This document shows positions 1 through 10,900 of a stretch of DNA of 64,000 bases, in pieces (position 1 is the first letter of the stretch; the number at the start of each line of letters is the position of its first letter). Origin of the DNA: Rhynchopus sp. YZ270_cl-10 (Eukaryota > Euglenozoa > Diplonemea > Diplonemida > Diplonemidae). A program made the position numbers and the translations under genes. The notes beneath the pieces were generated by a model, which had not been told where the DNA came from, ran no database searches, and saw only the letters and a program-made list of their open reading frames with translations. The stretch lies in NCBI GenBank assembly GCA_964035575.1, contig OZ037833.1, positions 310,001 through 374,000 on the forward strand, written 5' to 3'.

Positions 1-81
1 AAAAAAAAAAAGGAAAAAAAAATAAAAAATCTCGAATCCTTATTTTCACTTTCGCTAAGGATCTACCCTGCTGCGGTACCG

Positions 82-115
<34 letters not shown>

Positions 116-118
116 AAA

Positions 119-161
119 AATTGTTGGAATAGTGTAGCCACCTGTGCAAGCTCCACTGTGC
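119..161 (-). repeat. short dispersed repeat, copy 1
   Basis: On the minus strand this reads close to GTGGAGATTGCACAAACTGT and matches copies at 33081-33150 and 35459-35518. The last copy lies inside intron 1 of twinfilin. The rest of 1-246 is A/T homopolymer-rich and I see no gene there. Confidence 0.45.
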
Positions 162-246
162 TCGTGAAAACCTCAAAAGAAGTATTGCGCGCCGTGGCGG
201 ACATTTCAACAATTGTGACATAAAAAGCAGGAGGCAACACGATTGG

Positions 247-552
247 GTGAAGTTATCAATGTTACATCGACGAGGAAAGCTCCCCAGTTGCACTTTATGG
301 CAGTGTGGCAGATCTCTTGCCCCAGCACCGGGAATCCTTCATGTGCCATCCGCCTTCACTATCAGGACGTCTGCTGAGAAGGAAGAGAAGGCGAACCGGA
401 AGCTTCTACGGGAGGAAATTGCCAGTTTGGTGCCGGGCAAGCCACGAAGAGGAGTTGCAGTGGCAGAGGAGACAAGGTGGCAGAGTGTCAGGATGACGAC
501 CTGTGCGCCTGGGAGGAGTGACATGTGTGAAGTCATCCACAATGGATTATGA
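247..552 (+). other. open frame of about 100 codons, probably not a gene
   Basis: A 101-codon plus-strand frame with an EK-rich middle is open here. It has no recognisable domain and no relatives in the window, and it ends in A-rich sequence. It could be an exon remnant, but nothing firm supports coding, and no minus-strand gene is visible either. Confidence 0.15.
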
Positions 553-594
553 GAAAAAAAATCAAAAAAAAAAAAGTTTTATTACGGGTGCGCA

Positions 595-660
595 ATATTA
601 CGGGGCGCATAATTATGGGTAAATATTGGAGTTACCCATAATTATGCGCCCCCGTAATAT
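595..660. repeat. perfect hairpin (small palindromic element)
   Basis: Arms of 28 and 29 nt (595-622 and 632-660, one extra G in the right arm) pair around a 9-nt loop. The arms include GCGCATAATTATGGGTAA. The hairpin sits exactly where the LRR gene copy on the minus strand loses homology to its paralogue, so it is probably a small foldback insertion or the scar of a rearrangement. A partial extra copy of the GGTGCGCAATATTACGG motif precedes it. Confidence 0.8.
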
Positions 661-1311
661 AGCGCCGCACTGTGGGCAGAAATTCCCGATCGAAGTGACT
701 GCTTGCATGCCTGTGAGGTCAACAGTCGACAACGATGTGCACTTATATAAGAAGCCGTCCCCGATCGAAGTGACTGCTTGTAGGCCTGAGAGGTCAACAG
801 TCGACAACATTGTACAGTCAGTTAGGAACCGGCGCCCAATGGCGGTGACGAAGGGCAACTTTGATAGGTCCAGTATGGTGTCGCAGTGAGGAAGGGAAGT
901 GTCACGAATGTCATCCACAATCGACACGCAACTGGAACCAATGCACGTTACTGCACTTCCCTCGAAGAAGTCATCAGGGATCGCAGTCACAACTTCTGCC
1001 TGCAGAAGCAAGGAAGCCACCTTCGGATCGGTCACCTCCTTCAACCTTTTATCTGTGATGTCGGTCTCACCCAGTGCGTGAAGTGCTGCTATGGCCTCGT
1101 ATTTCGTCGTTTTCGTCAGTACTACTTTGTCCCCAGCACTCAGTTCTGTGATGTCCTCCCCTTCCTCCTTCCCTCCGAAGCCCATACGAAAGCTGTCTTC
1201 GGCCAACCCCGTTGCTGTCGCCACCTTCCGACGCAGGGCCTCCGTTGTGTCATCCTCACCCACCTCGATCACATGCTCCGTTTCGTCATAGCCCTGTATC
1301 GTCACATCCAT
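613..1311 (-). pseudogene. ubiquitin-like/LRR protein gene, truncated copy
   Basis: Starting at MDVTIQG (ATG at 1311), the frame encodes an N-terminal ubiquitin-like beta-grasp domain (residues about 1-70), a helical linker and only two to three 25-residue BspA-type leucine-rich repeats of the form LSTVDLxGLQAVTSIGDGFL. It then runs into unrelated sequence supplied by the hairpin at 595-660 and stops after about 232 residues. The DNA is nearly identical to 20260-20895, and the similarity continues about 100 bp upstream of the start (1312-1420 against 20896-20990). It is therefore a recent partial duplicate of the 429-residue gene. The start was chosen because paralogues diverge in frame above it. 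It may be transcribed, but the repeat domain is too short to be a normal solenoid. LRR_5 proteins are usually surface or interaction proteins; the function here is unknown. Confidence 0.75.
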
Positions 1312-1420
1312 TTTTTGTGTCTTTCTCTGCTTCTCTGTTTGTGGTGTTGTGGGATCAGGGAAGAAACAGGGAGCCCAACTCCCCCGCACGAAATCGCCAA
1401 CTAGTTGCTCTGTAACCGCA

Positions 1421-2004
1421 CGCAGCCATGTGGCACTTTTGCTATGAAGATGTCCAGTCCAAAGGACTGTGTGCGATGGTGGGGTGGGGCGATTTGGGGA
1501 ATTCACAAAAAGTCAACCGTGCAAAATGACACCCGTGTCGCGTGTGTTTGCCTCGTTGTGAATTTTTGTGAATTTTTCTTGGAGAAAAAGTCCTCTTATC
1601 ACCTCAATGGTGTGTTCAATTTCTTTTTTTCAAAAGGCGACGAGGTTTGGAGAGGGTGGGTGAGTTACGTATTTTTAGTTTTTTGTCGTGTACTCCCTGT
1701 CGAGGGCACGTTGTGTATCTGCACCTTCACACCCACAACTCTCCCAAACAAAACGCTCTGCAACAACACAGCGCATAGGGAGTTGCTACCCAGTGGTCTT
1801 ACATCATGCAGAGCAATCAAAAGCCTCACAATCTGAAATGCCTCCTCCCCCTCCCATCTGAACTATACCACGGACCAGTCGGGTCAACTACGTCGTTTCG
1901 ACAGTTAAAAATCACGACAGGTGATCCAGCCCTTCCGAAGGTCCCCTTGCTCACCTCTTTCACGATTTAAGAAACCGCAGAAATGTTGAAAATAAATATC
2001 TTTT
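1421..2004. other. intergenic, no gene seen
   Basis: Unique sequence of mixed composition lies upstream of the truncated LRR copy and downstream of the small membrane protein gene. A plus-strand frame crosses it but has no domain and no repeat relatives. I see nothing else. Confidence 0.4.
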
Positions 2005-2466
2005 TCACAACCGAAAGAAATTGAACATCAGCGCCGCGACTGTGGTGACGAACTGAATAGCGTTGAGGCTTTGTTTGTATTCGACGCCAAGGCTGGCGAG
2101 GAGCAAGAGACCGATGAACGCTGCGACCACGACTGGGCTGTAGTGCCGCCACGGTGCTGTGTACGCCGTTAAGAAGATAACCCCATAGGTACCTACGTAG
2201 AGAATGTTCCCCACCGTCGAGATGCCAATGAACACCTGCGCTGCCGTCGACGCCGCCGTCATGCCGATCAGCTTCAGCATCACCATTTCCTCCTCTGCTG
2301 TCATCGCAGGCTCGCGCAGCCGCGCCCCCTTGCGCACACCCCCCAAGGCATCCGCTGCATGCCTCCCGTCGACAGACACCCAACGTTCGTCGTCCTTCGC
2401 TGTGACCTTTCCGTACAGTGGACCAGGTCTTCCCTTGCAGAGCAGCCCTCTGGCAGTGCGCAGCAT
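2005..2466 (-). CDS. small multi-pass membrane protein, unknown function
   Basis: The 153-residue product starts at MLRTARGLLCK. The first 20 or so residues are rich in R/K and lack acidic residues, as in a mitochondrial presequence. A hydrophilic stretch containing TAEEEM follows. About four hydrophobic segments then cover residues 65-150: one ending in TVGNIL, one around YVGTYGVIFL, one around VVVAAFIGLLLLASLG and one around FVTTVAALMFNFF. The chain ends right after the last segment (FNFFRL). This is typical of small organelle membrane proteins, but I recognise no family. The next feature in the same direction is an rRNA fragment 180 bp upstream. An unannotated upstream exon is possible, because the leader region at 2467-2640 contains plausible splice signals. 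Confidence 0.5.
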   Translation of the reverse strand: MLRTARGLLCKGRPGPLYGKVTAKDDERWVSVDGRHAADALGGVRKGARLREPAMTAEEEMVMLKLIGMTAASTAAQVFIGISTVGNILYVGTYGVIFLTAYTAPWRHYSPVVVAAFIGLLLLASLGVEYKQSLNAIQFVTTVAALMFNFFRL

Positions 2467-2648
2467 ATATCTGTTTCTGCCTGTCGAATAGAGGAGGGGG
2501 TTGGGTAGGGGGAGGGGGAGGGAAAGCCTCTACCTTAATAAATAAAGAATTCGAAACGTATCCCAGATTTGGGTAGGTCCTACCAGCAGGTTGGTACTGT
2601 ACTACAAAGTACCCGTCTTGAAACACAGAGACGACGTTGGGGAATGAC

Positions 2649-2710
2649 TTCCTGCTGCAGGTTCACCTACAGCAACGTTGTTACGACTTTTGCTTCCTCT
2701 AGCTGAACAC
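2649..2710 (-). rRNA. 18S rRNA 3'-end fragment
   Basis: The minus strand reads AGAGGAAGCAAAAGTCGTAA, then AACGTTGCTGTAGGTGAACC and TGCAGCAGGAAGTC. This matches the universal 3' end of SSU rRNA, including helix 45, whose nine-base-pair stem and GGUGAACC loop are intact. The highly conserved stretch around GTACACACCGCCCG is not found within the next 200 nt (2711-2900), and no 5.8S or ITS-like sequence follows the 3' end. This looks like a truncated rDNA fragment inserted among protein genes, not a working rRNA gene. The helix 44 side, up to about 2760, may also be rRNA-derived but is too diverged to be sure. Confidence 0.6.
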
Positions 2711-2829
2711 AGATCATAGAGTCTTAACCACGCGGACGGGATGCTTCACAGTGGCAGAGGTGAGCCAGAGGCCCGCCTATACCCCAAGTGGTGAAGAAGG
2801 CTGCCCTCATGATGACCCAAAGACACTCC

Positions 2830-3560
2830 CAAAAGGTCCATCCTTTTGTTGTTGGTACGCTACCCCCCGAAAGACGTACACACACACTCCTTCGCGCGGT
2901 GTGGGGGGTCACCCTGAAAAAAGGGAGAAAGCTTGAGGGAACGGGGTGAATATTTTTTGTTCTAATTCTAAAACCATTTTGTTTTCGGTGGGTGAAAAGA
3001 AAAGGGTAGGGGGAGAAATGGTGAAGCGGTGTTGTGGGCAAGAGAAGAGAATACCCTTCTCGTTACATGACGTGTTTCAAGTGGGGTATACAGGGTAAAA
3101 GGAGAATGAGTGCCCTCTACTGATATCTGATCAATGCCTTTTAAATTTTGTTTTTTTGTTTGTACCTACCAAACGTAAAGGAGAAATAGTTCCTGCGATA
3201 TGGTCGCCAAATCACCCCCTCCCTCCAGGGTAATTGAGCAAGCGAAAAAAAAAAAAAATAGCAGTTTTCCATATCAGAGGATTTGCAGTAGGTGTGGGTT
3301 GTTGTTTCTAGGTGGGGGGGAGCGGGGGGGGGGGTTCAATCAAAAGGAAGATGAAAGAAGGAATCGATAAATAGTTTCAAAATAAAAATAGAAAAAAAAA
3401 CTTTAAAATCCTCAGAATTTGAGAGCCTTCTCTCTCATCATAAAAACATAGAGAAAAGAGTGAATATTTTTGGAGGAGTTTTTCGTTCAAACTCCGCAAA
3501 AAAATTTCAGGCAAAAAAAAAATAATTCAGGCGGAATAGTTTTGAACACATCAAAATTAG
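2830..3560. other. low-complexity intergenic stretch
   Basis: The stretch holds A- and G-homopolymers, scattered GAGAGCC(T)TCTCTC hairpin-like motifs and no open frame of interest. Confidence 0.4.
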
Positions 3561-3582
3561 TTTCATATGTGTTCAAAGCAAA

Positions 3583-3650
3583 GCGTTGAAATACAAAGCC
3601 CTCTCGTGAACAGCGTGCTTTGGTACAATGACCGGCTGTACCGGGGGGGG
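3583..3650 (+). repeat. dispersed repeat TTGAAATACAAAGCCCTCTC
   Basis: This copy runs into a G homopolymer and includes CTTTGGTACAATGACCGGC. Related copies lie at about 4580-4620, 15968-16010, 24230-24270, 30041-30100 and 33255-33310. The 30041 copy shares the longest match, including TACAATGACCGGCTGTAC. It looks like one end of a non-autonomous element family. Confidence 0.6.
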
Positions 3651-3900
3651 GGGGGGGGTGGACACCCCAACCCCATTTCGTGGTTTACATCTGATGATCA
3701 AAGAAGAGGGAAAGGACCAGGGGCTCCGCTACCGTATAAAAGTGTTACTTGTCGTTCCCTCACCCCCCTTCTTGTAGTTGTTTGATGCGTTGACGCTTCC
3801 ACACACACTAAAAATTACCTGTTGGTTGGTGGTGTTGCGGAGCACGGTTGGGTGAGTGAACGACGTGACACTTTCCGCTCACAAAGTAGTGTGCGTAAAA

Positions 3901-4329
3901 GTTCTGTTGCGGCGCAACAGAAGTCTGAAAAAAAGGGGGGGAAAAAAAAAAAAAAAAAAAATCCCATGGTGTTGAACCACGGGAGTACCATGGGAACTGG
4001 GTTGCTGACCGCACCATCCGGGCTGTACCTCAATTTTTTTTTTGCCTGCGGCGCCATTTTTCCTTTTTTGCTCCGCAAAAAAGGATTCGATGTGTGAATC
4101 TGTGCTGAAAAAGCTAGATTTTTACACCGTGCCCTAAATTTTTTTTCGCCTGCGGCGCCATTTGTTTGATTTTTTTTTTGCTCCGCAAAAAAAATACAGT
4201 TCCCAATGTCCCTGGTCAGCAGGGCTGAAAAATTTTTGGGCACAAAAACAGCTGACCCCCCAATCTTGAAATCTGAATTCCTGGATAAGACACTGGCGCA
4301 GGGTGAAAAAAAACCCCCCGCAACAGAAC
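3901..4329. mobile_element. MITE-like element with 12-bp terminal inverted repeats
   Basis: The ends are GTTCTGTTGCGG and CCGCAACAGAAC. Inside are two copies of a CCTGCGGCGCCATTTTT ... TTTGCTCCGCAAAAAA motif and the block GGATTCCTGGATAAGACACT. The same internal block recurs at 36650-36950 inside a hAT-type MITE. No coding capacity is visible. I could not find a clear target duplication. Confidence 0.55.
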
Positions 4330-4959
4330 TCAAAAAAAATCTGAAAACGTAGCGGAGGGGCTGGAAAGTACATCAAAAAAAAAAAAAAAGGCACCTCCCT
4401 CCTTTGTACTCCCTCCAGGTGCGAGGTGTACATCAGTGTAGGTGCAGAGAAAGGCAAAACGTGAAGTTCACGGTGCAAGGCACTAGAAAAAAAGAAAAAG
4501 AGAACAGAAAAAAAAAAACGATGAAAAAGACGAACCTATTCTAGGGGGTTTCTATGGAAGTGCAACCTCTACGAAAAAGAAATACGACTTGAAAATACAA
4601 ACTCTCGTGACAGTGTACCTCAAAAAAAGAAGAAATTTTATTAGATCCTAAGCCTCTCATGCTTAGTCACCTTGGCATCAAATGATGAGAGTGGGGAAAA
4701 TATTGGTTTAATTCTAAAAAAAAAGCGGGGGTGAAAAAGTCCATTGAAAGACGAGGTGGAACAGTGCAAACGCCTCACCGTGCAACCGGTGAAGACGCAG
4801 ACTACTGTTTTATTGAAATAATAGTGGGGTGAGATGAACTGAACAGTTTTTGGTCACCAAAAAAATAGAAATAAGGAGTTTTGAAACGCATCTCGGATTC
4901 TCAGTCGAGCTCATGCAAAGGGTGGGAACGTAAATAAACAGAGAGCGGGGGGTATTTTT
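4330..4959. other. intergenic with small repeat motifs
   Basis: This A-rich stretch contains a degenerate TTGAAAATACAAACTCTCGT repeat at about 4588 and the motif CCTAAGCCTCTCATGCTTAG at about 4647. The second motif recurs at 57466 with one change and can fold into a short stem. No gene is seen. Confidence 0.4.
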
Positions 4960-7900
4960 TCACAACCTGCGCGAATGTTTCTCAAAGTTGTGGCGTCCAG
5001 CATCGCCTCGATCGCCACCACGGTACGCATTACGACGCTGCATGCTTGCTACCCCTGCCACGTGGCTCTGGTCGTACGCATCCACTTCATCACTGTAGTC
5101 TGACGTATACGAACCAGGTGACCCTGTCATTTCCTCCGTATAGTATGCTGTGAAGAAAGAAGAATAATTTACCCCATTTTTTTTTGACAAATTTGAACTT
5201 TGTTGGTTCAGGCCATCCATCCGATGGTCTCCTTTTGCAACTAAATCCATAGAACCCCCGCGATTCTTTTTTAGTTTCACCCACAATGAACCCTTCTCCG
5301 TATCAGAAAAAGAAGATGATCTTTTTGTGCACTCAAAGCCCGGAAAACAAAAAAAGGTGAAAAATATGTGTTTAATTTACTCAAAGAAACACGCTTCTGT
5401 CTTTTTTCAATCCAGTTTTTTGTTTTTCCCGCGATGTTTCCATTCTTTAGAATTTGACAATTATTTTATCAGAAAAAACCCCCAAAAAAGACATACATCC
5501 GTAATACGAATCTGAATGGCTGCTCCAATCAGCGCCCCTCTCCGCTGGGGGTGGTGACAAGACCGCACCGTCCCCTCCCCCTGCACGCTGCTGCTGCCGC
5601 CGTTGTCGCAGCACGGACCCCTCCCCACCACCACCACCACCACCACCTCTCCTCTGCGGGGTCCGACACTCCCCGTGCGTCACCACCTCCCGCGCCCTCC
5701 CTTCAGGGCTGGGCGGCGGGAACGCGCCATGAATAGGGTTCGCAGGCGACACCTCACGCAAGGGGTTCGGCGCATTTCCCTTCCCCCCCGCTTCTCCTCC
5801 CGCTCCTCCCTCTTCTCCCTCCCCTTCACTGAGGTATTCCTCGTCATACTCAACAGAGTTGATGTCGGTAGCTCCACAATCGACATCGTGCTGTTCACTA
5901 CCCCTTCTTTTATAGAGGCAGAATGCAGCAATGAAGGTAGCCCCAAGCAATGCGACAGCACCGAGGAGGAGGATGTACCAGTATTGTTTGATGAATGGGG
6001 TGGTCTCATTTGAGGTAGGTTTGGGCGAGGTTTGGAGCGACTCGGTCACGCCCCCGGTGAGGTAGAGGACGGAGCGGAGATTTGTGTAGTCTTGACTGTC
6101 GTTCGCGCTTTTGAGAAAAACGTCTGTCAGCTCATTGCTCGAAACCCCAGACCCATCCGGCGTATCAGCAAAGAGAAGAGACAACGAGACCGACCCGGGG
6201 TGAACATTGAACACCACAAGCCGTTCTATCGTAATCGGGGTGACCGTGGTGTCGGCGCTCCGGAACTGAAAGCTTTTTTGCATAAATTGCACCGCCTTGG
6301 TACGCCAGGCTGCCTCACTGAAGCTCTCTATATCATACCTCAACGCCAAATTCAACACCCTTCGCGACCCTTCTGAAGGCACATACGGGATATAAGCTTC
6401 AGGAGTTGCCTCAAAGAACGACATACTCCCTGTATTCTGTGGTGTCGCTGCACCCCCCTTAGAAATGACAGAAACACTCCAAGGGTTATACAACGAGGCG
6501 CCACGAGGAATTTCTAGCTTGCATTGAAAATGTGTTGTCCATAAAAATGAGTCGACCGGAGTGCATCGTGGCGTAGGTGTGATCGTATCGGTGCTTGGGG
6601 TGAAAATGATTTCATGGGATTTGGCGCGAAACATATCAAAATTTTTTCCATAAATTGTGAGAAGCCCGGATTCGCAGAAATGCACGTCACGAGCGAAGGG
6701 TGTGGTGATTGTGCTGTCGTTGATGTTCACTGCGGCGACAGTACTCTCGCAGAAGGCCCCCGCAAACCCTTCCACCTCGAAGTTGCTGTTCTCGGTTGAA
6801 TACGGTGAGATCTCGACGAAGTTTTCGCTAGCCACCCCATTGCTTAGAATTCGCACCTCCCAATGCACCCCGACAGTAGTCCCGGAGAGCACCTCATCCC
6901 TCTCGAAGTGGAGCTCACAGCGGATAATCGATGCGTTCACGACAACAACGTTTTTACAGTGCGCGGACTTCAGAACACTGTCCTCACCCCCTACTTTGGT
7001 GAGATAAACGCTGGTACGTTGAACCGCTTCGTTGATGGGATACACCCCTTTTGTATAAAGAAAGAGCCACCCTGCCTCAGCTCTGTCATCGTAGGTGTTC
7101 CTCCCAATGCAGTTACTTCCCAGGGTAGGTCGGTGTTGCGATACAGTACAGCCCCCGCCGGATAAGCCTTCAATTCGAATCTGCGGTGAAGGGGTGTACA
7201 AAACACCTTCCTGGATCGAGACCCCAGCAGGGGTGGCAACAGAGACCCGGAAGGTGCCGGATATTCCTACGTGGAGCAGCACGTCGCAGAAGAGGGTAGA
7301 GTTTTGCACAGAGGTTACCTTACAGAGCGGTGTGAACCCAGCGTCATCTCGCGAAACTGCTGTGAAAGCGACATGGTTCTCTTCAGGGTCGGGGTGCACA
7401 TTGTTGCATGAAATTTCCAGTAATGTTCCCCCTGTACACGAAGCTACCTCAGAAGCAAACCCGCCCTCCGTACACCCCCCGCCCCGCAATCCGAGCAACA
7501 CTGGTACCGGAGCAATGAGGTGCAGAACGATGTGTTGGGCCGAAGAAACTCCTCGAGAGGTGACCTGAACAACCCAGCCGTCTCCCCCAGCAGCTTCTGT
7601 GGGTACGTGAAGAAGGCAGGTTAAGAGTTGGGTGTTATGCATGCCAAACTGTGGTACAACGTCGATCACTGTGCAAGATGGAGCCTGGCCGACACTACTA
7701 CCTACAAAACGGACCGAAGAGAGCTCCGCTGTTTGCAGATGCGAGGTTTGTATGGTGACGACACCTCCGGCACATTGGGAATATGTTGAGTCACCGTTCG
7801 CGATGCACCCCGCACCACTCACCGCCAGCAACACCGGGGACGGGATGAACACCACCAACGGCGCTGCCTGAGGTGCCGAAACCAGCCCTTCTGTCGCCAC

Positions 7901-10900
7901 AACCACCCGCATCGTCATCACCTCAGAGGCCGCACGAAGCGCGCACCTCAGCTGCACAGTCGACACCACCACCACCTCCGAGCACACCGGCACCCCCATC
8001 CCCCCCACCTCCAACGGGATCAACTCCAGCGTCGTTGTACTCTTAAAATTCGCCCCGAACACCTGCATTTCCCCTTCTCCGCATACTGTCGACCCATTTC
8101 CATCTGCTCTACAGGCAGATCCCTCAATACGGAACACTACCGGTGCATACTCTGTCTCGATTCTTAGAACCGGAGGGGACGTAGCGCGCACACCGTTTGT
8201 CGTAACGATGACCCTCCATGGACCAGAAGGGGAGCCTTCAGGGATGCGGAGGTTGCACTGTATTTCTGTGTAACTTCCCTTCTGCACAACGCACTCTGGA
8301 GTTTCCACCGCGTCGTCTGAACCATCAAGAAGAAACCCCACTGTCGTATCATCCACCCTAGGTGACAAATGAGTACCTGCAATGCGAAGGACCCCACCCC
8401 GGCAATTATGTAGTGCATCCAAAAAAATGTTTTCCGTCGACACGCAGCCGCCCCCGGAAAGCCCTGTCGTTGCAGGGAATGTTGGCAGCGTTGTGATATA
8501 TACTGCAGAACTGAAGGAGCGGGGGCCTCCTCCGTCCCCTACGTCGATTAAAACCTCCCAATCACCATGAGATCCGGAAGGAAGCAGTAACACACATTCG
8601 AGCACCCCAAATTCATCCATTACGGTAGGCCCTGGGGTGCACAGAGGGGTGACCACATCGGCATTGCTTCGAGTAGGTTTGAAGGTAATATGGTTTGTCC
8701 CCCCCTTCTTGGTAGTTGCAAACCCGGTTCCTCGAATCTGCAGAGGAGCCCCTCCGGAGCAGCTATGATATGAATTGCGCTCTGAGGTTCCTTCTCGAAG
8801 ACATCCACCCCCTCCAGCAAGCGTACTAAAGGTGGCATGAGGGGAGATATGAAGCCTCAAGAAAGAGTCTGAGGTGCTCCATTTTGTTCCATCAAAATAA
8901 CGCAAATAAACCAACACTACCCCTTTAAACCCCGCAATTTGCAGGTCACATTCCACTGCAGCTTCGCCTACAGAAGAGACAGTGCAGATCACACCAGACA
9001 CCTTTTCTTCCACCTCCTCTTCATCGATGAATACCGTGACATTCTCTTTGGAGATTCGCTCATTCACGAAATTTCTGCCTTTAATGGTAATCATGCCGTT
9101 GGTTGTGCAGAATAGAGATTTGAGGCCGTTGGTTTCGGTGAAATCGCAGATTTCTGGTGAAGTGTGGAGGGTAAGGAGGGTTGGGGTGTAGAGCGATTCG
9201 GTGCTGAGAATGCCGATTTTAGAGGCGGATTTGAGGCTGTGTGGTTCGGTGATGTGGATTTCGGTGCTGCCTTGGAGGGTCGAAATATGGAGTTCACAGA
9301 CTATCATTGTATCGTTTACAAAGAGGGTTGGGCAGGAGGCCGTTCCCGAAGAGCCTTCTGTCAGCAGAAAGGTAACCTCTGAGAGTCTCAAATTCCTCCC
9401 TATGGCAGTTACCGTTCGTTTCACGCCGTGCACGAAGCTCCCCTCGCAGTGTTGCATCCGCAAGGGTTCTGGCATTTCACAGCTCGCGGAGCGGAGTGAT
9501 TCTAGCATAGGGAACGAAACAGCTACGATCTGAAACGCCTTCGCCTCATCCCATCTTGAGGGAACGTTGTTCGCAAGAACGGAGACCCCCCAGGTGCCCT
9601 CGCTTTCTGGTGCTGTGATGAGGAGACAGCGGATTTGATGTGCTGAAACCTCCTTGATAAAGCAGGAGGGTGGTGTCCGAGAAGTGTCGGCAGAATACAG
9701 GATGACCTGGGTGTGCGCCCCGCTGAAATGCCGGCCGGTGATGATGAGGGTGCCTCCGACGCATCGTTGCAGCGTTCTGCTGGAGTTGCTTTCGCTCTCC
9801 GCACAGCCGCCCCCATACACATCAAATATCTCCGGCGCAGCGAGCGACAGACTCACCGAAACCTCCTCACCCGACCGCAACCCCCCAGACACCAACGAGA
9901 CCCCCCATTTCCCTTCCGCCCCCGCAGCAACCCTAAGGGGGCAGGTCAAAAGATAGGACTGTTCCCTCACAACCGGTGTACAGCTTGGAGGCTCTGAGGT
10001 GCCAGAAAAGTGGACCACATTGTTGGCCCCAAAATTCCGGCCAATAATACTGAGAACCCCGTCGTCGCATCCGAGAAGATCGGGGGAGGTCCCCCCGGTG
10101 CAGCTATCTAATGCTATCAAACTGATGATGGGCGGCGCTGCACGAAGTTCTACAAATATGTCAGAATGCGACGCTATACCGTTTCCGGTGTTCACTTCAA
10201 CCCGCCAGATCCCCGTTGTTTCTGGGGTAACCTCAAGACTGCAACTCATATTACGCACTGCGTCAACCCCATTGGAGACTTCGGTAACCCGACACGTCGG
10301 TTCACCATTTGGAGCAACTCCACCAATGAAGGTGACAACGTTCGCAGGGGGTGTAGTATAATCGAAATTCGTGCCTTCCAGGATGAGGGTCCCCACAGAA
10401 CATCCAGCAAGAGAGAGCGATCCGGACCCGGTCAGGCATGTTTCAGAATAGACTGCGAAGACCTCCGGAGTAGGGTTGGTTATGGTAAGGGTTGGGTACA
10501 CAGATGAATTTGCGGGCATGCGTGACAGCTTTCCGGAGACATCGACAAAGACTTCGTATGTACCTTGGCTTCCCATGGGGACTTCAATTTCGCACATCAA
10601 AACTGAGGTAGAAATGGCGACCCGAGACACCGCACGGCAGAAGATGTCGACGGTAAACCCGGACTGCGTATTTTTAAAAACCATCCGGTTTTCTTCAGGA
10701 GAAACCCTGTTGTATCCCGATCCATACACCGTTACCATGCGGGAGTTTCGCCCCGCATTGCAATCATCGATGTACAACGTATTCTCCCCTCCCACTCCAC
10801 CACACGAAATGCCAGCTATCTCCGGAAACGGCTCCACCAACTCGACAACGTGAACCGCGGAAGAGGAAGAGCGCTGTGCACCTACCCAGACCACGACCTC

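Noticed and set aside
1967-2626. 219-codon minus-strand frame overlapping the small membrane protein
   Set aside because: It overlaps the 153-residue frame, has no hydrophobic segments and looks like its out-of-frame shadow.
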